DNA of 12,500 nt, from positions 798,338 through 810,837 of the forward strand of contig CAJNDS010002190.1 of NCBI GenBank assembly GCA_905221605.1, read 5' to 3'. Source of the DNA: Symbiodinium natans. Lineage: Eukaryota > Sar > Dinophyceae > Suessiales > Symbiodiniaceae. The notes beneath the pieces are model-generated. The model saw only the letters and a program-made list of their open reading frames with translations. It did not search any database and was not told the origin of the DNA. The position numbers were made by a program, and so were the translations under genes. Below, one piece after another: positions 6,908 through 12,140 of the stretch. Each line of letters begins with the position of its first letter. Within the stretch, counting starts at the first letter, position 1.

Positions 6908-7037
6908 CTTGGTAGCCCGGCGGTACCCCCTTTTTTTTTGTTGGGGTGTGGGGGGATTCTGGGTTCCCTCAAAATAGAGCAACCAGCCAAAAAAAGGGTG
7001 CCCAACTTAATATTCATATGGCGACTGGGCTACCAAG
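6908..7037. mobile_element. 130-bp MITE-like inverted-repeat element flanked by 21-bp near-direct repeats
   Basis: cttggtagccc (6908-6918) and gggctaccaag (7027-7037) are perfect 11-bp inverted ends. Internally, a cccccttttttttt run opposes an aaaaaaaggg run. Outside, a ggcatgaaggcgg-type 21-mer at 6883-6903 recurs with small indels at 7054-7074. The repeats resemble a long target duplication but are separated from the ends by 4 and 16 bases. No coding capacity. Confidence 0.55.
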
Positions 7038-7119
7038 TACTTGGCGCGCTGGAGGCATGATGGGCGGTTTAGGGTTTCGGGTGTGGGGTGCTTGGGAACG
7101 CGCGCCTAAAAGACTCTAA

Positions 7120-7212
7120 GGGAAGTTTCGTGGTCCCTTAGTACGTTCCCTCACCTTCCTTAAAAGGTTCTGAAGTATGGAGGGCCCATATCAAGGGACC
7201 ATGAAACTACCC
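7120..7212. mobile_element. Best copy of a 93-bp MITE-like element
   Basis: 22-base inverted ends, 7120-7141 and 7191-7212, match at 18 of 22 positions (cores aagggacca and gaaact). The interior includes aaggttctgaagtatgg. Related pieces occur at 1-99, 6084-6170, 8296-8392 and 11803-11998. Non-autonomous, no ORF. Confidence 0.6.
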
Positions 7213-7293
7213 TGAGAAAAACGTAAGGCCCTGAGGCGTACACTGTCTGGCCCCTAAAGCCCGAAGCACCCTAACTAACCTTATAGGCTTCTG

Positions 7294-7419
7294 AAGGGAG
7301 GGGGGGTTCAAGGGTGGTATGTAACCCAAGGTTCCCTAATACTACTCCTCACTACTCGGCTCCCAGAGCTTCGCGAAGGGGTTCCCTAGGTACCTACCCC
7401 GCTTGAACCCCCCTCCCTT
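7294..7419. mobile_element. 126-bp inverted-repeat element
   Basis: aaggga-G7-ttcaag (7294-7312) pairs with cttgaa-C6-tccctt (7402-7419), perfect apart from one G. Pairing continues imperfectly inward to about 35 bases. A small palindrome, cttcgcgaag, lies at about 7369-7378. Confidence 0.6.
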
Positions 7420-7423
7420 GACT

Positions 7424-7517
7424 TTAGAACCCTACACCCTAAACCCTAGACCCTAGACCCTAAACCCTAAACCCTAAACCCTAAACCCTAAACCCTAAAC
7501 CCTAAACCCTAAACCCT
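7424..7517. repeat. CCCTAAA array
   Basis: Starts with variants (ctacacc, ctagacc twice), then about nine exact units to 7517. Confidence 0.95.
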
Positions 7518-7549
7518 CGAGGGGCCATCTCTCACACCCCAAGCTTCAG

Positions 7550-7601
7550 GTCACGTTGTCCGGGGACTCCAGCACAAAACGCCCACAGCCCTATACCCAG
7601 G
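7550..7601 (+). CDS. Candidate 52-base exon
   Basis: An acceptor, caccccaagcttcag, ends at 7549; GTTTAGGG begins at 7602. Entered with one base from the exon at 6735, the frame reads HVVRGLQHKTPTALYP and ends with GG, which joins the G at 8152 to give glycine in an open frame. The phase-0 frame (VTLSGDSSTKRPQPYTQ) is also open and somewhat more GC-biased. The phase that links both neighbours is preferred but not proven. Confidence 0.33.
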
Positions 7602-7639
7602 GTTTAGGGTTTAGGGTTTAGGGTTTAGGGTATAGGGTT
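7599..7639. repeat. TTTAGGG array
   Basis: Five to six units, the fifth altered to tataggg, leading into the 9-bp variant array. Confidence 0.95.
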
Positions 7640-7882
7640 TAGGGTGTTCAGGGTGTTTAGGGTGTTTAGGGTGTTTAGCGTGTCTAGGGTGTCTAGGGTG
7701 TTCAGGGTGTTTAGGGTGTTTAGGGTGTTTAGGGTGTTTAGGGTGTTTAGGGTGTTTAGGGTGTTTAGGGTGTTCAGGGTGTTTAGGGTGTTTAGGGTGT
7801 TTAGCGTGTTTAGCGTGTCTAGGGTGTTTAGGGTGTTTAGGGTGTTTAGGGTGTTTAGCGTGTCTAGGGTGTGTAGGGTGTT
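7640..7882. repeat. 9-bp telomere-variant array, 27 units of TAGGGTGTT
   Basis: 27 uninterrupted 9-base units. Non-random variants: cagggtgtt at units 2, 8 and 16, tagcgtgt(t/c) at units 5, 19, 20 and 25, and tagggtgt(c/g) at units 6 and 26. Since 9 is a multiple of 3, both strands stay open (FRV or HPK tripeptide repeats); these ORFs are artefacts. Confidence 0.97.
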
Positions 7883-7899
7883 TAGGGTTCAACCCTACC

Positions 7900-7947
7900 T
7901 TTTTTTTTTTTTTTTTTGGGGGGGGGGGGGGGGGGCGGGGGTGGGGG
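7900..7947. repeat. T18-G18 homopolymer junction
   Basis: 18 T (7900-7917) directly followed by 18 G (7918-7935), then cggggg and tggggg. The length may be unstable or assembly-limited. Confidence 0.9.
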
Positions 7948-7965
7948 TTGAGAGTTTCTTAGCTT

Positions 7966-7999
7966 TCGCCGGCTTCGGGAGGTGGCACTGCGAGCAGAC
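7966..7999 (+). CDS. Possible micro-exon, weak
   Basis: After gagagtttcttag the bases read AFAGFGRWHCEQT with nearly every codon ending in C or G (GCC GGC TTC GGG AGG TGG CAC TGC GAG CAG ACC). No GT or GC donor follows; only GAACCC, a GA-type site. Including it would break the phase agreement between 7601 and 8152, so it is probably spacer or alternative. Confidence 0.15.
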
Positions 8000-8001
8000 C
8001 G

Positions 8002-8136
8002 AACCCTAAATTCCTAATCTCCTCACCCTAAACCCTAAACCCTAAACCCTAAGCCCTAAACCCTAATCCCTAAACCCTAGACCCTAAACCCTAGACCCTA
8101 AACCCGAAGCCCTAAACCCTAAACCCTAAACCTTAA
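8002..8136. repeat. CCCTAAA array, degenerate
   Basis: About 17 units with ctagacc, ctaatcc, ccgaagc and ctaagcc variants; ends 15 bases before the AG at 8150-8151. Confidence 0.95.
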
Positions 8137-8151
8137 GCGTGCCCTTCCCAG

Positions 8152-8235
8152 GCATGTGCGGAAAGAGCGGGGCTTGCAGAAAGTGAGCGACCTGGCTTCG
8201 GCACGAACTGGGCCCGAAACCTTCAAAGCTCTAAG
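8152..8235 (+). CDS. Candidate 84-base exon
   Basis: An acceptor, cgtgcccttcccag, ends at 8151, and CTAAG|GTTTGA gives a 5' site at 8236. The frame reads HVRKERGLQKVSDLASARTG then PETFKAL, charged and helical in look, beginning with one base and ending with two (AG). Both joints keep the frame: GG+G upstream, AG+C or AG+A downstream. A second frame (ACAERAGLAESERPG) is open here but meets a stop in the next island. Confidence 0.4.
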
Positions 8236-8263
8236 GTTTGAACCATCAACCATCAACCCTTAA

Positions 8264-8303
8264 AGTTTAGAGTTTAAGGTTTAGGTTTAGGGTTTAGGGT
8301 TAG
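8264..8303. repeat. TTTAGGG array, short
   Basis: gtttagagtttaaggtttaggtttagggtttagggtt. It follows the candidate exon after 28 bases and is complementary to 8449-8606. Confidence 0.9.
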
Positions 8304-8392
8304 TGTGGTCCCCTTACCCATGTTGATGGGCCCTTATTATATTCAGTGCATATAACGGTTCTATAGCAAGGGGCCCAAATCAAGGGCCGTAC
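8296..8392. mobile_element. Degenerate copy of the ~93-bp inverted-repeat element
   Basis: The left end, gtgtggtcccctta, and right end, aaatcaagggccgta, resemble the arms at 7120-7141 and 7191-7205. The middle has acggttctatagcaaggggccc in place of the ggttctgaagtatgg core. Confidence 0.4.
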
Positions 8393-8448
8393 TTCGGATC
8401 CTCTAAACGCCCGAAACCCTGGATGAAGGCTTCCAGGTACCAGGCAGG

Positions 8449-8606
8449 AACCCTAAACCCTAATCCTAAACCCTAAACCCTGAATCCTAAACCCTAAACC
8501 CTAAACCCTACACCCTAAACCCTAAACCCTAAACCCTAAACCCTAAACCCTAAACCCTAAACCCTAAACCCTAAACCCTAAACCCTAAACCCTAAACCCT
8601 AAACCC
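8449..8606. repeat. CCCTAAA array, long
   Basis: About 22 units; the right two thirds (8514-8606) is nearly perfect, the left third carries ctgaatc, taatcc and ctacacc variants. Confidence 0.97.
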
Positions 8607-8618
8607 ATGCCCCGGAAG

Positions 8619-8679
8619 CTCCAGACCCCTTGAGCCTCCAGCACAGTTCGGGTCTACGGCTTCAGGGGTTAAGTGCGAG
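8619..8679 (+). CDS. Candidate exon
   Basis: AG at 8617-8618 (or 8623-8624, same phase) starts an open frame reading PLEPPAQFGSTASGVKCE that ends GAG before GTTAAAG at 8680. One starting base joins AG from 8235 to form serine or arginine, and the exon ends in phase 0. Serine/proline-rich, no family recognised. Confidence 0.33.
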
Positions 8680-8689
8680 GTTAAAGTTT

Positions 8690-8777
8690 ACGGTTCAGGG
8701 TTCAGGGTTTAGGGTTTAGGGCTAGGGTTTAGGATTTAGGGTTTAGGGTTTAAGGTTTGGGTTTAGGGTTGGGCTAG
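8690..8777. repeat. TTTAGGG array, degenerate
   Basis: Starts cggttcagggttcaggg, then tttaggg units with gctaggg, aggattt and taaggtt variants. Confidence 0.95.
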
Positions 8778-8817
8778 GTGTGGTCCAGTTGGGTGTAAGT
8801 CTTCAGGGAGGTCAGGG

Positions 8818-8996
8818 AACCCTAAACCCTAAATAAACCCGAAACCCTAAACCCTAAACCCTAAACCCTAAACCCTAAACCCTAAACCCTAAACCCTAAA
8901 CCCTAAACCCTAAACCCTAACCCCTAACCCCTAAACCCTAAACCCTAAACCCTAAACCCTAAACCCTAAACCCTAAACCCTAAACCCTAAACCTCA
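8818..8996. repeat. CCCTAAA array, long
   Basis: About 25 units, mostly exact, with a shifted unit near 8830 (aaataaacccgaaa) and two cccctaa units near 8920-8935. Confidence 0.97.
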
Positions 8997-9024
8997 ACGA
9001 TGCACTTCGGACGGGAACCTTGAG

Positions 9025-9061
9025 CGACAAATCTTCTGCCTCCACAACTTAAAGCCTCCAA
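9025..9061 (+). CDS. Possible short exon, weak
   Basis: After ccttgag the phase-0 frame reads RQIFCLHNLKPP. A GC donor at 9062 would leave phase 1, the phase the island at 9687 needs. The open frame extends on both sides, so boundaries are not determined. Confidence 0.15.
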
Positions 9062-9093
9062 GCCCGAAAGACCCTTCAAAAAGCCTTAAACCG

Positions 9094-9121
9094 CCCCCCC
9101 CCCCCCCCCCCCCCCCCCCCC
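9094..9121. repeat. C28 homopolymer
   Basis: 28 consecutive C. Followed by decayed ccctaaa/gccctga units to about 9215. Confidence 0.95.
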
Positions 9122-9228
9122 AGATCCCTAACAACGCCCAAGAGACCCTAAAAGCCCTGAAAGCCCTGAAAAGCCCTAAACCCTAAAAGCCCTGCAAAGC
9201 CTAAGTCCCAAAACCCCAAACAGTGCCT

Positions 9229-9499
9229 GAGTTGAGGTGACCAACCCTTTAAGGGTTTAGGGTTTAGGGCTTAGGGTTTAGGGTTTAGGGTTTTTGGGTG
9301 GCATTGCCACAAAACTAGTATAGGTAGAAAGATTGAAGGGACAACAATGCATGATAGAAAGGTGCACATTGGCACGTTCCACCTTTTTCTAGCAGACCTT
9401 ACAAGGCATTATAGCATCCCCCTACTCTAATCCCCGCTAAGGATAAGGGGGAATATCCCAAGTTTGTATAGCGAGTTGAGGTGACCAACCCTTTAAGGG
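9229..9499. repeat. Perfect 27-bp direct repeats bracketing a 217-base segment
   Basis: The same 27 bases, beginning gagttgaggtgacc and ending ctttaaggg, occur at 9229-9255 and 9473-9499 without a mismatch. The first 14 bases recur at 9679-9692 over the acceptor of the candidate exon at 9687. The bracketed segment starts with TTTAGGG units (to about 9292) and is otherwise AT-rich, with no ORF. Confidence 0.95.
9250..9292. repeat. TTTAGGG array
   Basis: Six units with one gcttagg variant, starting inside the first 27-bp repeat. Confidence 0.95.
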
Positions 9500-9534
9500 A
9501 TGAGGGTACTTAATTCCCCGATTAGCTAATAAGA

Positions 9535-9670
9535 ACCCAAAACCCTAAACCCGAACCCTAAAACCTGAACCCTGAACCCTGAACCCTAAACCCTAAACCC
9601 TAAACCCCAAACCCTAAACCGTAAACCCTAAACCCTTGACCCTAAACCTGAACCCTAAACCCTAAACCCC
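9535..9670. repeat. CCCTAAA array, degenerate
   Basis: About 18 units with ccgaacc, ctgaacc, ccccaaa and ttgaccc variants; ends 16 bases before the AG at 9685-9686. Confidence 0.95.
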
Positions 9671-9686
9671 CAGTCGGGGAGTTGAG

Positions 9687-9756
9687 GTGACCTGGCTTTC
9701 GTCGGCGTCCACGCGATGCTGGACATGGCCCCCGGACTCGACGACCAAAGTGTCAG
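9687..9756 (+). CDS. Candidate 70-base exon, strongest codon bias in the window
   Basis: AG at 9685-9686 precedes it and GTTTAGCG follows at 9757 (tgtcag|gttta). The frame starting with two bases reads DLAFVGVHAMLDMAPG then LDDQSV. By hand count 18 of 22 codons end in G or C. It ends with AG (phase 2), which the island at 9952 accepts. A phase-0 frame is also open (VTWLSSASTRCWTWPPD) but is tryptophan-rich and less likely. No family recognised. Confidence 0.42.
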
Positions 9757-9822
9757 GTTTAGCGTTTAGGGTTTAGGGTTGAGGGTTTAGGGTTGAGGGT
9801 TTAGGGTTTAGGGTTTAGGGTG
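9757..9822. repeat. TTTAGGG array
   Basis: Nine units with gttgaggg variants, ending tttagggtgtc. Confidence 0.95.
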
Positions 9823-9824
9823 TC

Positions 9825-9945
9825 CTAAGCCCTAGCACGTTGTTATTCCCTAAGCCCTAAACCCTGAACCCTAAACCCTTACCCCTAAGCCCGAAGTCTT
9901 CAGCCGTAAATCCTAACCCTTAACCCTAAGCCCTAAGCCCTAAGC
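9825..9945. repeat. CCCTAAA/CCCTAAG array, degenerate
   Basis: ccctaag units dominate the right half (9920-9945); ccctaaa and ctgaacc in the middle; one break at 9834-9846. Confidence 0.9.
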
Positions 9946-9951
9946 CCTCAG

Positions 9952-10024
9952 CCCTAAGCCCATGTTTTGGTTTCTGGACGCCTTCAAATGCCTAAGCTTA
10001 GCCCAAGTCCGCTGCGGCGGCTCT
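9952..10024 (+). CDS. Candidate exon
   Basis: The CAG at 9949-9951 supplies the acceptor. The frame beginning with one base reads PKPMFWFLDAFKCLSLAQ then VRCGGS. The initial PKP derives from the repeat. GT at 10025 or 10031 closes it in phase 0. Alternating hydrophobic residues; no family recognised. Confidence 0.33.
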
Positions 10025-10030
10025 GTTGGG

Positions 10031-10386
10031 GTGTAGGGTTGCGATCAGGCTTTGTAATATACACGGAATACGGCATAGGGTAAAGAGTATAGGGCCACTA
10101 GGACCCAGAGTAGGCCCTTATGCCTTTTTGAGGGTTCGCCCCTTTGACCCAGAAACGGTACGCGTGCTCTTCCTAGGTTGCTCTTGGGTCGAGTATGCAG
10201 GGTCATTTCTCGATTTTTCTGGGGTACCCTAAATATTAGGACTACCCCCCGCCCTCCCCCCCCCCCCAACTTTCCCTTGCCAAGTGCCTTAAGGCGTTGA
10301 CCTCAGAATCCCCCACTCGACAGCTCGAATCCCTACAGTAACACATTGAGGGGCTGGATTTCTGATGTTTAAACCTTGATCCCCAG
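10031..10386. other. Segment with no supported gene; C6 and C12 runs near 10245-10267
   Basis: Mostly unique, moderately AT-rich sequence. A 68-codon open frame (10026-10232) has no GC bias in third positions and overlaps an opposing frame, so I do not call it. It contains actacccccc and a C12 run (10256-10267). Taken as an intron it lacks the paired arrays seen elsewhere. Confidence 0.5.
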
Positions 10387-10413
10387 GCTGAAGGTACCCT
10401 CGAGTCGTTTCGG
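10387..10413 (+). CDS. Candidate 27-base micro-exon
   Basis: ttgatccccag ends at 10386, and GTTTAGGG begins at 10414. The nine codons AEGTLESFR keep phase 0 at both sides and agree with the exon ending at 10024. It is too short to stand alone; supported mainly by its two splice-like edges. Confidence 0.3.
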
Positions 10414-10453
10414 GTTTAGGGTTTGGGGTTTCGGGTTCAGGGTTTAGGGTTTC
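10414..10453. repeat. TTTAGGG array, degenerate
   Basis: gtttagggtttggggtttcgggttcagggtttaggg, starting exactly at the edge of the micro-exon. Confidence 0.9.
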
Positions 10454-10479
10454 GCCCACTTGTCACGTAGCCTTTAGAG

Positions 10480-10530
10480 GGACTTCTGGCTGGGAGCGCC
10501 CATTCCTTGAGCCATAGATGTCTTGAGCGG
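10480..10530 (+). CDS. Possible exon, weak
   Basis: After cctttagag the phase-0 frame reads GLLAGSAHSLSHRCLER and ends before GC at 10531. Using the AG two bases earlier gives RDFWLGAPIP and a stop. Either is possible; neither is strong. Confidence 0.18.
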
Positions 10531-10542
10531 GCTTTACCTAGT

Positions 10543-10660
10543 AGCCCTAAACCCTAAACCCTAAGCCCTAAACCCCAAACCCTAAACCCTAAACCCTAAT
10601 CCCTAAACCCTAAACCCCCCAAACCCCAAACCCTAAACCCTACCCCCTAAACCCTTACTT
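10543..10660. repeat. CCCTAAA array, degenerate
   Basis: About 16 units including ccccaaa, ctaatcc and ctacccc variants. Confidence 0.95.
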
Positions 10661-10669
10661 GGGGGCCAG

Positions 10670-10767
10670 CCGAAATCCAGTTGCTCATGGTTATCGTCTT
10701 GACTCTCTCGGCCTCCTCGGAGATGATCGAGGATATTGGGGGCATGTGCCCCGCCTCAGCGGAAGCC
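10670..10767 (+). CDS. Candidate exon with a hydrophobic segment
   Basis: AG at 10668-10669 (2-base start) or 10679-10680 (phase 0) opens a frame reading EIQLLMVIVLTLSASSEM then IEDIGGMCPASAEAP, reaching TAA at 10777 in the next array. By hand count 24 of the first 30 codons end in G or C. LLMVIVLTLSA could begin a membrane helix. The right edge is unclear: candidate GC sites exist, no good GT. The stop lies inside CCCTAAA repeats, so a genuine C-terminus there is possible but doubtful. Confidence 0.35.
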
Positions 10768-10843
10768 CCTAAACCATAAACCCTAAACCCTAAACCCTAA
10801 ACCCTAAGCCCTAAACCCTAAACCCTAAACCCTAAACCCTAAA
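10768..10843. repeat. CCCTAAA array
   Basis: About ten units, nearly exact, running without a break into the CCCTCAA block. Confidence 0.97.
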
Positions 10844-11004
<161 letters not shown>

Positions 11005-11008
11005 CCCT

Positions 11009-11152
11009 GGTTTAGGGTTTGGGGCTTGGCGGTTAGGGTTTAGGGGCTCAGGGGTTCAGGGGTACAGGGTGCAGGGGTTTCAGGGTTTTGAGGTTTTGCT
11101 GTTTAGTGGTCTAGGAGTTCAGGGCTTTAGGGGTTTTGGTTTTGGGGTCCAG
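11009..11152. repeat. Decayed TTTAGGG region
   Basis: Begins gtttagggtttgggg straight after the CCCTCAA block (C-to-G switch). It continues as G/T-rich units (ggggttcag, ctttagggg) with no gene. Confidence 0.75.
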
Positions 11153-11218
11153 GTCTTGTTGTTTTTGGTTCGATCTCCCTTTTCCGCTTCTTGATAAACC
11201 TGCCCGATGCTAAACAGG
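11153..11218 (+). CDS. Possible exon
   Basis: Following ggggtccag, a frame with a 2-base start reads LVVFGSISLFRFLINLP then DAKQ and ends before GTTTGTTTAGGG at 11219. It is hydrophobic, but third positions are only partly GC-biased and no pyrimidine tract precedes the AG. Confidence 0.22.
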
Positions 11219-11282
11219 GTTTGTTTAGGGTTTGGGGTTTAGTGTAAGGTTTTAGGTTTAAGGATTACGGTTAAGGCTTAAG
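11219..11282. repeat. TTTAGGG-like array, decayed
   Basis: gtttgtttagggtttggggtttag then ttaggtttaagg variants. Confidence 0.8.
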
Positions 11283-11316
11283 GGACGCCTGAAACCGCCC
11301 TAAGCTTAGGGTTGGT

Positions 11317-11450
11317 AGGTACCCTCAAGGCTATGAGAAATGGCGCGGCCTTACGTAGAACAGTTTTGACACCCGCAGGGCTTCGGGCTTGGGGTTTCGT
11401 AGGGCAGGTACCTTCAAGGCTATGAGAAATGGCGGCCTTACATAGAACAG
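11317..11450. repeat. 45-47 bp direct duplication, 89 bases apart
   Basis: 11317-11363 and 11406-11450 differ by two substitutions and a 2-base indel (gcgcggcc versus gcggcc). The shared end is tac(g/a)tagaacag. Confidence 0.93.
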
Positions 11451-11494
11451 CGCTGCACACAGCTAAGCAACACGCGGCTGACATGCTGTTCTGA
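11446..11494 (+). CDS. Possible short exon ending at TGA
   Basis: After acatag, the frame reads TALHTAKQHAADMLF and stops at 11492-11494. Codon use is GC-biased in the second half. It begins inside the second copy of the direct duplication, so any splice acceptor would be duplicated too. Confidence 0.2.
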
Positions 11495-11507
11495 GTAGGA
11501 AGCCATA

Positions 11508-11562
11508 AGCCCTAAACCCTACACCCTTAACCCTTAACCCTAAACCCTAAACCCAAAAACCA
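11508..11562. repeat. CCCTAAA array, degenerate
   Basis: Seven units, with ctacacc and cccttaa variants; ends 10 bases before the AG at 11571-11572. Confidence 0.9.
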
Positions 11563-11572
11563 GGTCCTTTAG

Positions 11573-11755
11573 TCCCACATTATCTTGACGGGGGCTCATG
11601 TAGGGAACTTACAGCAGTCGGGGGCCGATAAGTTCGGGGTTTGCAATGCTTTAGCTTTACCCTGGAACCAGCAGGTTAGGCCCTTGGGGCTCTTCTGCCC
11701 TATTGGGTGCAGAAATCTTTTTCAGAGGGCCTTAGAGGGCCAACCTCAATCCTAA
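11573..11755 (+). CDS. Candidate exon or short open frame ending at TAA
   Basis: ggtcctttag ends at 11572. The frame is open for 60 codons, starting SHIILTGAHVGNLQQSGADK, to a TAA that lies in the next CCCTAAA patch. The first 22 codons look most protein-like and could end at GT (11639, after TTC GGG). The later part, NALALPWNQQVRPLGLF, is less biased. No family recognised. Confidence 0.27.
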   Translation, partial: SHIILTGAHVGNLQQSGADKFGVCNALALPWNQQVRPLGLFCPIGCRNLFQRALEGQPQS

Positions 11756-11782
11756 ACCCTAAGCCCTAAACCCTGAACCCTA
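11748..11782. repeat. Short CCCTAAA array
   Basis: Five units with ctaagcc and ctgaacc variants. Confidence 0.9.
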
Positions 11783-11802
11783 GGAGCAACAAGTTTCCAG
11801 GG

Positions 11803-11998
11803 GTGGTTGTATGTTACATCCTTTGAAAGGCTCTGAAGTATGGGGCCTTGGGTTGTATAGCGTATACATGCGCCCGTGTTCCGCATAATCGACCCCCCCC
11901 CCCCCCCCCCCGCAATGCTGGGGAACCCAAAATCCACCATGAACCACAGGGGGTGGGGGGTCCGCCTTAAAGGCCCATATTAAGAAACGATGCAACAC
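11803..11998. mobile_element. Copy of the ~93-bp element split by an insertion carrying C19
   Basis: Left part: tctgaagtatgg at 11832-11843 is identical to 7169-7180. Right part: aggcccatattaag-aa-c-atg-aac (11971-11994) follows 7181-7205 in order. Between them lie about 120 bases including 19 C at 11893-11911, with ggcc at both borders. Confidence 0.45.
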
Positions 11999-12020
11999 CC
12001 TTAGATTGAGGGTCCGTCAG

Positions 12021-12077
12021 GCTTGAATCGGTGGCAGAGCACATGATTCCCATTGTCGAGGCCAGATGGCGCGCAGG
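12021..12077 (+). CDS. Candidate 57-base exon
   Basis: gggtccgtcag ends at 12020. The frame with a 1-base start reads LESVAEHMIPIVEARWRA and ends with GG before GTTCCG at 12078. Amphipathic and protein-like. It keeps the phase-2 pattern of the islands at 8152 and 9952. No family recognised. Confidence 0.3.
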
Positions 12078-12082
12078 GTTCC

Positions 12083-12140
12083 GAAGCCCTAAACCCTAAA
12101 CCCTGAAGCCTGAGTCCCTGAAGCCTAAGTCCCTAGACCC
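12083..12140. repeat. Short CCCTAAA patch, decayed to cctgaag/cctaagt
   Basis: Two exact units then ctgaagcctgagtccctgaagcctaagtccct. Confidence 0.85.

Larger units (their letters stand above)
6833..7549 (+). other. Candidate intron: TTTAGGG at 5' end, CCCTAAA at 3' end, three hairpin elements inside
   Basis: It starts GTTTAGGGTTTAGGG (array 6833-6863) and ends with the CCCTAAA array 7424-7517 plus a 32-base tail ending caagcttcag. The end arrays are reverse complements, so the transcript could pair over about 25-30 bases. Inside lie inverted-repeat elements at 6908-7037, 7120-7212 and 7294-7419. Confidence 0.35.
9757..9951 (+). other. Candidate 195-base intron: TTTAGGG half followed by CCCTAAA half
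   Basis: It starts GTTTAGCGTTTAGGG and ends with taagccctcag. The array at 9757-9822 is G-strand and 9825-9945 is C-strand, with only a few bases between them, so nearly the whole segment is one imperfect inverted repeat. Confidence 0.4.

Noticed and set aside
7611-8009. ORFs with FRV or HPK tripeptide repeats
   Set aside because: Direct translation of a 9-bp tandem repeat on both strands; TLNPKP at one end is plain CCCTAAA.
10026-10269. ORFs of 68 (+) and 74 (-) codons
   Set aside because: Overlapping frames without GC bias in third positions; the minus one begins in a C-run translation.
10311-10340. tRNA T-arm-like agctcgaatccct
   Set aside because: No acceptor stem, D-arm or anticodon arm can be built around it.
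10505-10525. cttgagcca as the complement of the dinoflagellate spliced leader
   Set aside because: Only nine bases agree with the complement of the leader as I remember it; the rest does not match, so it is chance.
11278-11484. Minus-strand 68-codon ORF, Cys/Ala-rich
   Set aside because: It covers the 45-47 bp duplication with frames out of register and no splice or codon support.
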